Assembly: GCA_964471235.1 (NCBI GenBank)
Contig: CAYYGL010000017.1
Coordinates: forward strand, 1 to 40,232
Reading direction: 5' to 3'
DNA length: 40,232 bases
Source of the DNA: CAYYGL01 sp964471235
GTDB taxonomy: Bacteria > Calditrichota > Calditrichia > RBG-13-44-9 > J075
Positions within the stretch are counted from its first letter, which is position 1; each line of letters opens with the position of its first letter. The notes below the pieces were generated by a model. The model was not told the DNA's origin, ran no database searches, and was given only the letters and a program-made list of their open reading frames with translations. Of this stretch, positions 19,601 to 26,898 are shown piece by piece. Made by a program: the position numbers and the translations under genes.

Positions 19601-20264
19601 CCTGGGTTTTCCCAAAGGCAAGTATAAAACCATGGTGGTCAATTTGACGAATGTCTTTCCCACAACGGACTACCGGGTGCGGATTCGTACCAATATGCAG
19701 ATTTACTGGGATTATATTTTTTACGCTACCCGATTGAGTCATCACACGGTGCATACCACCTGGCTGGAACCCGCCCGGGCGGATTTGCATTACCGGGGAT
19801 TTTCGAAGATATATCATCAAACGCCGGATGGTCCTGAGATACCGGATTACCGGCATATCTCCACCGGGCAAAAATGGCGGGATTTAACCGGTTACTGCAC
19901 CCGCTACGGTGACGTGCTGCCGTTACTGCTGAGTTCCGACAGCAAGTATGTGGTGATGAATGCCGGGGATGAATTAACCCTGGAGTTCGATGCGGCATCG
20001 CTGCCGGTGCTTCCGGAAGGGTGGCGTCGGGATTTCATCTTTTATAATGACGGCTGGTTGAAAGACGGCGACCTCAATACCGCCCGGGGACAAACGGTGG
20101 AGCCGCTGCCCTTTCATGGCATGAGCACTTATCCATACCCCCCCACGGAGCACTATCCGAATGACAAAGACCACCGGGCTTATCTGCAAACCTATAACAC
20201 CCGAAAAATCACCACCGAGAAATTCAAACGGTTTCTGTTCAATTACCAGGCAGAAAAGGAATGA
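16695..20264 (+). CDS. large lipoprotein: TPR + FG-GAP propeller + ASPIC/UnbV + uncharacterised C-terminal region
   Basis: The 1189-residue protein has a lipobox (LAAGC, Cys19), so it should be lipid-anchored. TPR helices fill about 34-215. A propeller at about 285-690 has seven calcium loops: DYDSDGDPD, DYDNDGYLD, DLDLEGDLD (the weakest), DFDDDGDID, DYNNDGFLD, DADNDGYLD and DYDNDGDLD. An ASPIC/UnbV domain begins at NNYLVVRLAG and runs to about 760. The remaining 430 residues start with CPWLFAWDGKEFRFVTDAL and match no family I can name; they look beta-rich with many aromatic residues. AAGGAG precedes the start. It ends the cytochrome-propeller-TPR module and may join the TPR and propeller functions of its neighbours in one chain. 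Confidence 0.87.
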   Translation: MRNKWKILTLMLILLAAGCKKEIHYDPATISLIVSHRNLGLAFLEENKLQEAITEFQALVKLAPDEPLGYANLGLAYLRMNKLDEAEKWLQNALKLAPDHPGIRLLLAKVYEFANREEAAISVLEKTLRKHPDHVRTLYQLAQYYQKSRDKAQQQKAVEYLSRVVNALPANVAARLQLVELLLQNNKTGEALQHTEIIEQLLPALPADTRQILKKSLEVMRAENAKQGYGYALMFHNMIRSTSFFQAALTRLKGPGSIIGEPVQRFVNAALYATGKKNEIPETVKFTDVTAESGLKLTSPGSSSSPRDNRPITVLALGDYDSDGDPDLFVSQWQPDKKMSRQFLFAHTDTGFTNVAGIAGISHRGRDLSAAFGDYDNDGYLDLLVTNTRSNHLYHNNGDGTFRDVTKIAGIAEAARGRKIVFADLDLEGDLDIFIATESRNRFYRNNADGTFTEIAEETGVGSKTALSRDAVFGDFDDDGDIDLFVVNQDSSSQYFDNLRQGYFRDITGQVGLKMAGGAAAVAQGDYNNDGFLDLIVARWKNGVPVLFLNHGDGTFEQDTRSDSAFHQLSGLVGNDVAFFDADNDGYLDVLFAGEVRAAGKKSRGLWLFYNNGSGKFRDAGNLLPEIPDAMFQVETADYDNDGDLDIFLAGKQGIHLLRNDGGNVNNYLVVRLAGLRSGSSKNNFYGIGAKVEVKAGDLYQMRIMDQPVALFGIGNRERADVVRIIWSNGVPQNHFKPEKNQTIVENQILKGSCPWLFAWDGKEFRFVTDALWASALGMPLGIMAGETFYAFPNSAREYFKIPGEKLKPRAGKYALQFTTELWETPYLDRVKLLVVDHPDSEDIYVDETFTPPPFPPFRIYTVAEKHLPLSAQDGNGTDLLAKISHPDGEYIANLSRGTYQGITELHDLILNLGDCSRADSVYLFLYGWLFPTDASINVNTAQSRVVKPVFPYLQVIDENGQWKTVIPNLGFPKGKYKTMVVNLTNVFPTTDYRVRIRTNMQIYWDYIFYATRLSHHTVHTTWLEPARADLHYRGFSKIYHQTPDGPEIPDYRHISTGQKWRDLTGYCTRYGDVLPLLLSSDSKYVVMNAGDELTLEFDAASLPVLPEGWRRDFIFYNDGWLKDGDLNTARGQTVEPLPFHGMSTYPYPPTEHYPNDKDHRAYLQTYNTRKITTEKFKRFLFNYQAEKE

Positions 20265-20779
20265 CGGCATGAGTTGCTATCCCGGGTAAAGAAAATCCAA
20301 CTGACCAATATCAAAACACAAAAAAATAACAATGCCCTAAACAATCAATATGTCTAATTCCAAGAAACGTAATATCTGTTTTATATAGGGGTAGGTGAAA
20401 TGAATGATTCGTTACAAAGAATCCGGTTTCTGATCTGGAAGCAAGGACGTTTGTAACGACTCAGGTAATAGCTATTTCGGACGTAGAAAAGAAAGAGTTC
20501 CTGTAGAAATCTGTTTTTGTCATCAAAATTTTTTTCTTTACCGTAATTATCGCAGCGGATGCCCGACGGCTGCATCGTGAAAGAGATAAACAGCGGTTCG
20601 TTGCGGTATAACAACCTGAGTCGTTACGAAAAATCATAGTAACAACTGATTTTTGTTTGAATATTTGTTCATTTGAATTTGAGTTTTATTTGAAATTTGA
20701 TCATCGTGATTTGTAATTTTTTTACGCTGTCCAAACAACAACTCGGTTAACCACCAAAACAAAAAAGAGAACCCACAGA
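20265..20779. other. intergenic gap without a gene; AT-rich with an inverted-repeat element
   Basis: The gap has no convincing coding sequence. Positions 20410-20627 contain related inverted repeats (listed separately). Positions 20640-20730 are a T/G-rich low-complexity stretch with recurring TTTGAA and ATTTG words. No good promoter was found, although the downstream gene probably needs its own. Confidence 0.6.
20410..20627. repeat. inverted-repeat element with nested arms
   Basis: GTAACGACTCAGGT (20453-20466) and ACCTGAGTCGTTAC (20614-20627) are a perfect 14-bp inverted repeat. CGTTACAAA (20410-20418) also pairs with TTTGTAACG (20450-20458), which overlaps the first arm. A 77-codon minus-strand ORF inside (20381-20614) has no recognisable domain. 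It may be a small non-autonomous element. Confidence 0.45.
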
Positions 20780-23700
20780 ATGGTAAACACACTACGGAAA
20801 TTTCAGGTAATGCGGAGATATCGATATCTGTTCATCGGGATCATTTTCCTGCTGGTACTGATGTCCTGTCAACGAAAACAAGAACAAGCGGTTCAGCCAT
20901 TGTTTAAAAAACACCCCCCTGCTGAGACGCACATCACCTTCCGGAACAATCTGACCGAAGAACGGTTGATGAACAGCGTCAATTATCTTTATTTTTATGA
21001 CGGCGGCGGGGTTGCCGTGGGCGATATCAATAATGATAGTTTGCCGGATATCTTTTTTACCGCCAATCAACTGCCCAATCGTTTGTACCTCAATAAAGGG
21101 AATTTCCAGTTTGAGGACATTACCGAGCGTGCCGGGGTAGGGGGGACAACCGGTGGTTGGACCACCGGCGCCACCATGGCGGATGTTAATGGCGATGGTT
21201 TGCTGGATATCTATGTTTGTCAATCAAATTACCTTGATAAGCATGGTCCCAATCAATTGTATATCAATAATGGTGATTTGACGTTCTCGGAAAAAGCGGC
21301 GGAATATGGCGTGGCATTTGTCGGGTTGTCCCGCCAGGCGGCTTTTTTTGATTACGATCGGGATGGCGACCTGGATTTGTATTTGTTAAACCACTCGGTT
21401 CATTCCAAGAGAACTTATGGGGATATCAAAAAAATTCGAAAAAAACTGGATGAAGAAGTCGGTGACAAGTTGTTTAGAAATGATGGGAAAAAATTTGTCA
21501 ATGTGACTGCTGAAGCGGGAATTTTGGAAAGCGTTCTCGGCTATGGTCTGGGGGTGGCAATTGGCGATATCAATTGGGACGGCTACCCGGATATTTACAT
21601 CTCCAATGATTTTCATGAAGACGATTATCTCTATTACAACAATGGAGATGGCACCTTCACGGAAGCGATGCGGAAGTCTATGCGTCATGTCAGCCTGGCA
21701 TCCATGGGCAACGATATGGCGGATTTCAATAACGACGGTTTGCTGGATGTGGTGGTGTTAGATATGTTGCCGGAAGATGAGGCGGTCCGGAAGTCTTCGA
21801 TCAGTTCCGATCCGTATGACGTTTACCAGGTGAAACAGCACTTCGGATACTACCACCAGTTGCGCCGCAATACCCTGCAACTGAATCGGGGACCGGCATT
21901 GCACAATCCCCCGGGGGTTAAATCACGCATCCACCTGTTCAGTGAAATCGGGCAACTGGCCGGCATCCATGCGACTGACTGGAGCTGGACGCCCCTGTTT
22001 GTTGACCTGGATAACGATGGGTTTAAAGACCTCTTCATCAGCAATGGTATTTACCGACGACCGAATGATCTGGATTACCTGCGGTATGTAAACAAAAATC
22101 GTTCCCGGATGGAAATGCGTGGTCCTGCCTCGGTGGTTTCGCCCACGCCGGTGGAAATGGAGCAGTTGAAGGATTATCTTTCCCGGATGCCGTCCGTTCC
22201 GCAGCCCAATTATGCCTTTCAATCCCGCGGCGACCTCACCTTTGTCAATCGCGCCAACGAGTGGGGGCTGGGAGACCCCGGTTTCTCCAGCGGCGCCGCT
22301 TATGCCGATTTTGACAATGATGGGGATATGGACCTGGTCACCAACAATCTCAATGCTCCGGCAGCCATCTATGAAAACCTCCTCTACCAAACAGATCACC
22401 CCCCCCTTCACCCGGCACATTACCTGAAAATACGTTTAAATGGAACAGGAAAAAATGTCTTTGGAATCGGCGCAAAGGTCATTCTCCATTACCGGGATAA
22501 ACTTTTTTATCAGGAGATGATGACCACCCGGGGGTTTCAATCCGCAGTAGAGCCGGTTTTAAATTTTGGGCTGGGAGAGATTGGACGATTGGATTCCCTG
22601 GAGGTCATCTGGCAGACCGGTGAATACCAGGTGTTAAAGGACCTGCCGGTGGACCGCACCCTCATCCTGAAGCAGTCGGAAGCGCCTCAAAAATATGTCT
22701 ATAAATCCTTATTGCCTTCAGAAACATTTTTTAAAGATGTCACTGCTCAGGTGCCCCTCCCCTATTCCCACCAGGAGAATAAATTTATCGAGTACAACCG
22801 GGAGCCGTTTATTCCTCATTTCCTTTCCACCGAAGGACCGGCGTTTGCCGTGGGAGATGTCAATGGCGACGGGCTGGCGGATTTGTATTTAGGTGGGGCA
22901 AAATTTCGGGCAGGCGGTATTTTTCTTCAAACCCCTTCCGGTGCTTTTCAGGCAGGGGAGAATTCCCCGTTTGCCGATGACAGCCGCAGTGAAGACGTGG
23001 ATGCGGCCTTTTTTGATGCCAATGGCGATGGGCATCTCGATTTATATGTGGTCAGCGGGGGAAATGAATTCTGGGGCAAAGCGGAACCGCTGCTTGACCG
23101 CCTTTATCTGAATGACGGCGGCGGCAATTTCCGCCGATCGACCGAAAGCCTCCCGAAACTCTTTGCCAACGGCGCCTGTGTGAAACCGGCGGATTATGAC
23201 GGTGATGGGGATATCGACCTCTTTGTGGGGAGTCGATCCGTTGTTAAACATTATGGCGAAATCCCGGAGAGTTTTCTGCTGGTCAATGATGGCAGGGGAA
23301 ATTTTACCGATCAAACCGCCGCTGTTGCTCCGGAACTCTCCCGGGTGGGCATGGTCACTGATGCCGTCTGGGCGGATTTGGATAACGATGGCGATCTGGA
23401 CCTGGCGGTCGTGGGAGAATGGATGCCGATTACGGTGTTCCGAAACGACCATGGGAGGTTGAAAAATGTAACCAACAAATATCATCTGCAAAATACAGCC
23501 GGTTGGTGGAATTGTGTGACAGCCGCAGACCTGAACGGGGATGGATACATTGACCTGATTGCCGGTAACCTGGGGTTAAACTCGATATTGAAAGCCAGTT
23601 CAAAAGAACCCATCCGCCTCTACATAAATGATTTTTCCGGTAATGGGAAACCGGACCAGATTTTAACTTATGAATCCAATGGAAACGTTTATCCTTTTGC

Positions 23701-24214
23701 CACGGCAGAATTGATTTTGACCAACATCCCCACCCTGCAAAGCAAGTTTCATTCGTTTTCGGAATTTGCCGGGAAAACAATCGAGGAAATTTTTACGGAA
23801 GAACAACTGAAGCATGCCACGGTACGCACAGCAACCGAGTTTGCTTCCCTGGCGTTGCTCAATACCGGTAACCAGGCTTTCCACATCCGCCAATTGCCAG
23901 CCGAAGCCCAATTCTCCCCCGTTTATTCCATTCTGATTGAGGATGTGAATGCGGACCGTCATCCGGATATCCTGCTGGGCGGCAATTTTTACAGTGTGCC
24001 CCCGGACCAGGGGCGTTATGACGCCAGCTACGGCAGTGTACTGCTGGGAGATGGCACCGGAAACTTTCAACCGCTCCCTCTCCAGAAGAGCGGCTTTGTG
24101 CTCTCCGGTGAAATCCGCCAGTTCCACTCTCTCCAAACCGCCGCCGGAGAGGAGTTAATTTTGGCAGCACGCAATAACGATACGGTATTGATTTTCCGAA
24201 AAACGAAACCGTAA
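20780..24214 (+). CDS. FG-GAP/VCBS double beta-propeller lipoprotein with central ASPIC/UnbV domain
   Basis: The 1144-residue protein has a lipobox (VLMSC, Cys30) and should be surface or periplasmic. Propeller 1 (about 50-530) has seven calcium loops: DINNDSLPD, DVNGDGLLD, DYDRDGDLD, DINWDGYPD, DFNNDGLLD, DLDNDGFKD and DFDNDGDMD. An ASPIC/UnbV domain at about 545-640 separates it from propeller 2 (about 650-1140), which has seven more, one of them variant (DFSGNGKPD) and one weak (DVNADRHPD). It is a full-length relative of the truncated gene at the left edge. The alternative start ATG 20810 gives the same signal peptide with a shorter n-region. Such proteins commonly accompany SusC/SusD loci; here the next gene is a GH97 enzyme, which supports a link to glycan capture. 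The ligand is unknown. Confidence 0.9.
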   Translation: MVNTLRKFQVMRRYRYLFIGIIFLLVLMSCQRKQEQAVQPLFKKHPPAETHITFRNNLTEERLMNSVNYLYFYDGGGVAVGDINNDSLPDIFFTANQLPNRLYLNKGNFQFEDITERAGVGGTTGGWTTGATMADVNGDGLLDIYVCQSNYLDKHGPNQLYINNGDLTFSEKAAEYGVAFVGLSRQAAFFDYDRDGDLDLYLLNHSVHSKRTYGDIKKIRKKLDEEVGDKLFRNDGKKFVNVTAEAGILESVLGYGLGVAIGDINWDGYPDIYISNDFHEDDYLYYNNGDGTFTEAMRKSMRHVSLASMGNDMADFNNDGLLDVVVLDMLPEDEAVRKSSISSDPYDVYQVKQHFGYYHQLRRNTLQLNRGPALHNPPGVKSRIHLFSEIGQLAGIHATDWSWTPLFVDLDNDGFKDLFISNGIYRRPNDLDYLRYVNKNRSRMEMRGPASVVSPTPVEMEQLKDYLSRMPSVPQPNYAFQSRGDLTFVNRANEWGLGDPGFSSGAAYADFDNDGDMDLVTNNLNAPAAIYENLLYQTDHPPLHPAHYLKIRLNGTGKNVFGIGAKVILHYRDKLFYQEMMTTRGFQSAVEPVLNFGLGEIGRLDSLEVIWQTGEYQVLKDLPVDRTLILKQSEAPQKYVYKSLLPSETFFKDVTAQVPLPYSHQENKFIEYNREPFIPHFLSTEGPAFAVGDVNGDGLADLYLGGAKFRAGGIFLQTPSGAFQAGENSPFADDSRSEDVDAAFFDANGDGHLDLYVVSGGNEFWGKAEPLLDRLYLNDGGGNFRRSTESLPKLFANGACVKPADYDGDGDIDLFVGSRSVVKHYGEIPESFLLVNDGRGNFTDQTAAVAPELSRVGMVTDAVWADLDNDGDLDLAVVGEWMPITVFRNDHGRLKNVTNKYHLQNTAGWWNCVTAADLNGDGYIDLIAGNLGLNSILKASSKEPIRLYINDFSGNGKPDQILTYESNGNVYPFATAELILTNIPTLQSKFHSFSEFAGKTIEEIFTEEQLKHATVRTATEFASLALLNTGNQAFHIRQLPAEAQFSPVYSILIEDVNADRHPDILLGGNFYSVPPDQGRYDASYGSVLLGDGTGNFQPLPLQKSGFVLSGEIRQFHSLQTAAGEELILAARNNDTVLIFRKTKP

Positions 24215-24283
24215 TGCGAAAATTCTGGTACCTTTATTTCACGAAGTGACCCCGCCACAACGTGGCAGGAATCTCTTTCTTCT

Positions 24284-24309
24284 CGTCACCAAACTCCTGT
24301 TTGGTGACG
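24284..24309. repeat. perfect hairpin with 10-bp stem, between propeller and GH97 genes
   Basis: CGTCACCAAA and TTTGGTGACG form a perfect stem around CTCCTG. Related short palindromes follow at 24321-24333 (AAAACTCTGTTTT) and 24365-24380 (GAAAACCGGAGTTTCC). The inner AAACTCCTGTTT is the reverse complement of AAACAGGAGTTT at 26693-26704, beyond the GH97 gene. No T-run follows, so it is not a standard terminator. Confidence 0.6.
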
Positions 24310-24484
24310 GATTTAGATATAAAACTCTGTTTTGGGGTGATTTGATAACGAGGTGGGAGGCATTGAAAACCGGAGTTTCCCAAAGGGATGGCTTTGCCAT
24401 TGGAACGAGAGGGAAACATTACTTTTTCCGGAGTTAAGCGTTCTAAGAAAAACCGATTCATGAAACAACATTGGAGGAAAACAG

Positions 24485-26584
24485 ATGAAGCCGCACAAGA
24501 TTTATAAAATTTCACTGCTTCTCATTATACTGAATTTTTTCTATCTGAACGTCCAGGCGGCGGAAGACCGGTTGGAGGTGTCCTCACCGAACGGTAAAAT
24601 CATTGTCACGGTCATGGTAAAAGATGGCGTTCCCTATTACCGGGTCATGCGTTCCGGAAAAGACGTCATCAAACCCTCCCGATTGGGCTATGTGTTTAAA
24701 GATGCCCCGCCGTTGGATAAAAATCTGAAGATTGCCCGATCTCACCAGGAAAGCGTGGATGAAACCTGGACCCAGCCCTGGGGAGAGGTCAAGGATGTTC
24801 GCAATCATTACAACGAACTGCGGGTTGAGCTCACGGAAACGCGCCCCAAACCGCGGCAGATGAATCTCATTTTCCGGGTATATGATTATGGCGTCGGGTT
24901 CCGCTATGAGCTGCCGGAACAGGACCACCTGAACGATTTTCAAATCATGGATGAAGAAACCGAGTTTGTGCTGACCGACGATCACCCGGCATGGTGGATA
25001 CCCGCCTACCAGCGCAATCGCTATGAATATCTGTACCAAAAAACCCCGATTAGCGCCATCACCAGAGATTCCATCCGGGCGGTGCACACCCCGTTCACCA
25101 TCGAAACAACTGATGGCTTATACCTGTGTATCCACGAAGCCAACCTGACCGATTACGCCTCCATGACCCTGGCGCCCACCGGGAATCATACCCTGGAATG
25201 TGACCTGGTTCCCTGGGGAGACGGCTCAAAGGTAAAAGCATCCACCCCCATGAAATCTCCCTGGCGCACCATCCTGATTGTTGATAAACCGGGAGATTTG
25301 ATTACCTCTTACCTGGAGTTGAATTTAAACGATCCCAATAAATTAGGGGATGTCTCCTGGGTAAAGCCCGGAAAATACGTGGGTATCTGGTGGGAGATGC
25401 ACCTGGGGATTTCCACCTGGGGGTCCGGCAAGCATCATGGGGCAACCACTGCCAATGCCAAACGCTATATCGATTTTGCTGCCAAACACGGGTTTGACGG
25501 CGTGCTGGTGGAGGGCTGGAATATTGGCTGGGATGGCGACTGGATGAAAAACAGCGACAAGTTCAGCTTCACCAAACCTTACCCGGATTTTGACCTTGAG
25601 GAAGTCACCCGTTATGCGGCGGAAAAAGGGGTCACCCTGATCGGGCATCATGAAACCAGCGGGGGAATTCAGAATTACGAACGCCAAATGGAAGATGCTT
25701 TTGCCCTGTACCAGCGGTTGGGAGTTCGGGCAGTCAAAACCGGCTATGTAGCGCATGGGCAGAATATCCGCTGGGTGGATGAAAATGGCAAGGTACACAA
25801 GGAATGGCACCATGGTCAGTTTATGGTGCGGCATTATCGCAAGGTGGTGAAGGAAGCCGCCAAATACCACATCATGCTGGATGTTCATGAGCCGATTAAG
25901 GATACCGGCATCCGGCGAACTTATCCGAACATGATGAGCCGGGAAGGCGCCCGGGGGCAGGAGTATAATTCTGCCTGGAGCCGGAAAAACAATCCCCCCG
26001 AACACACCTGCATTATCCCCTTTACCCGCGGGCTTGCCGGTCCGTTCGATTTCACCCCCGGTATCTTCGATATCTTCCATAGCACGGTTAAAACCAATAA
26101 CCAAATCCCGACCACCATTGCCAAACAACTGGCAATTTATGTGATCATTTACAGCCCGCTGCACATGGCGGCGGATTTCCCCGAGCATTATGAAGCCCGC
26201 CCCCTGGCGTTTAAATTCATTGAAGATGTGCCCACCGACTGGCAGGATACCCGGGTACTGAATGCTCAAATTGGTGATTACGTCACGATTGCCCGGCAGG
26301 ATCGCCATAGCGAGGACTGGTATCTCGGCAGCGTTACCGATGAGAACGGGCGCACCCTGGAGGCGCCGCTCTCCTTTCTGGATGCCGGTCGGAAGTATGT
26401 TGCCGAAATTTACAAAGATGCCGAAGATGCCGATTGGCAGAAGAACCCCGAGGCAATCGACATCACCCGGCGATTGGTTGACCGGGAGACGGTGCTGAAA
26501 CTGCGGCTGGCGCCCGGAGGCGGGCAGGCAATTCGTATCCGACCGGCATCCGAAGTAGAAAGCCGCATCCTGCCGTCGTATTGA
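24485..26584 (+). CDS. glycoside hydrolase family 97 protein (SusB-like alpha-glucosidase), exported
   Basis: The 699-residue protein has a signal peptide ending near VQAAED (residues 24-28). The GH97 N-terminal beta-sandwich covers about 28-285, the catalytic barrel about 290-570, and a C-terminal sheet domain the rest. Candidate catalytic or calcium-binding acids are E390 in GHHE, E469 in DVHEP, E487 in MSREGARG and E493 in GQEYN. The 18- and 6-residue steps between the last three match what I recall for SusB (E508, E526, E532). The VKTGYV segment has Gly where retaining GH97 enzymes carry their Asp nucleophile, which points to the inverting alpha-glucosidase type. GGAGG lies 7 nt before the start. 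It probably cuts alpha-glucan pieces outside the cytoplasm. Confidence 0.9.
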   Translation: MKPHKIYKISLLLIILNFFYLNVQAAEDRLEVSSPNGKIIVTVMVKDGVPYYRVMRSGKDVIKPSRLGYVFKDAPPLDKNLKIARSHQESVDETWTQPWGEVKDVRNHYNELRVELTETRPKPRQMNLIFRVYDYGVGFRYELPEQDHLNDFQIMDEETEFVLTDDHPAWWIPAYQRNRYEYLYQKTPISAITRDSIRAVHTPFTIETTDGLYLCIHEANLTDYASMTLAPTGNHTLECDLVPWGDGSKVKASTPMKSPWRTILIVDKPGDLITSYLELNLNDPNKLGDVSWVKPGKYVGIWWEMHLGISTWGSGKHHGATTANAKRYIDFAAKHGFDGVLVEGWNIGWDGDWMKNSDKFSFTKPYPDFDLEEVTRYAAEKGVTLIGHHETSGGIQNYERQMEDAFALYQRLGVRAVKTGYVAHGQNIRWVDENGKVHKEWHHGQFMVRHYRKVVKEAAKYHIMLDVHEPIKDTGIRRTYPNMMSREGARGQEYNSAWSRKNNPPEHTCIIPFTRGLAGPFDFTPGIFDIFHSTVKTNNQIPTTIAKQLAIYVIIYSPLHMAADFPEHYEARPLAFKFIEDVPTDWQDTRVLNAQIGDYVTIARQDRHSEDWYLGSVTDENGRTLEAPLSFLDAGRKYVAEIYKDAEDADWQKNPEAIDITRRLVDRETVLKLRLAPGGGQAIRIRPASEVESRILPSY

Positions 26585-26628
26585 TTGTCAAATAACCGTG
26601 TCATTATCAAAATAACTGTTGTCGTTCC

Positions 26629-26659
26629 GGAGCAACAAAACTTGTTTTGTTGAACCATC
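26629..26659. repeat. 31-bp direct repeat, copy 1, containing a palindrome
   Basis: This copy is identical to 26814-26844. Each starts GGAGCAACAAAAC and ends GTTTTGTTGAACCATC, with nine pairing bases on each side of TT. Confidence 0.75.
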
Positions 26660-26813
26660 TTGTGAGAGACCCAATTCCTCTCCTCCGTTCTAAAACAGGA
26701 GTTTTCCGAAGAGGGGGGTGTTGCCGGTGTAACATGGGGAAAAATGAATCGTACTATTTTTCAAGGTGTTGCCGTTTGTCAAAACAAGTTTTGCCGATCC
26801 GAGATTGATTCCA

Positions 26814-26844
26814 GGAGCAACAAAACTTGTTTTGTTGAACCATC
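26814..26844. repeat. 31-bp direct repeat, copy 2, containing a palindrome
   Basis: This is an exact copy of 26629-26659, displaced by 185 bp in the same orientation. The sequence between them carries two further AAAAC/GTTTT palindromes. Confidence 0.75.
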
Positions 26845-26898
26845 GAGAGAAACTGTTTATGTTTAGTCAATGGTTGCACATATCCTGGAGGTAAGCTT

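Larger units (their letters stand above)
26585..26898. other. intergenic gap without a gene, rich in short palindromes
   Basis: No ORF is credible. The gap holds two copies of a 31-bp repeat (listed separately), a CAAAACAAGTTTTG palindrome at 26780-26793 and AAAACAGGAGTTTT at 26692-26705. It ends with the strong ribosome site GGAGG of the next gene. Confidence 0.6.

Noticed and set aside
18825..19871. Minus-strand ORF of 348 codons
   Set aside because: It lies fully opposite the well-supported 1189-residue lipoprotein gene, has no recognisable domain and is rich in Gly, Pro, Ile and His, as expected for an antisense shadow.
20381..20614. Minus-strand ORF of 77 codons in the 515-bp gap
   Set aside because: It is short, has no ribosome site or domain, and its sequence is explained by the inverted repeats there.
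25343..26308. Minus-strand ORF of 321 codons
   Set aside because: It is antisense to the GH97 catalytic domain, with no domain and no ribosome site that stands out.
26629..26844. CRISPR array
   Set aside because: There are only two repeat copies with a 154-bp spacer, the repeat is an AT-rich palindrome, and no cas gene is present.
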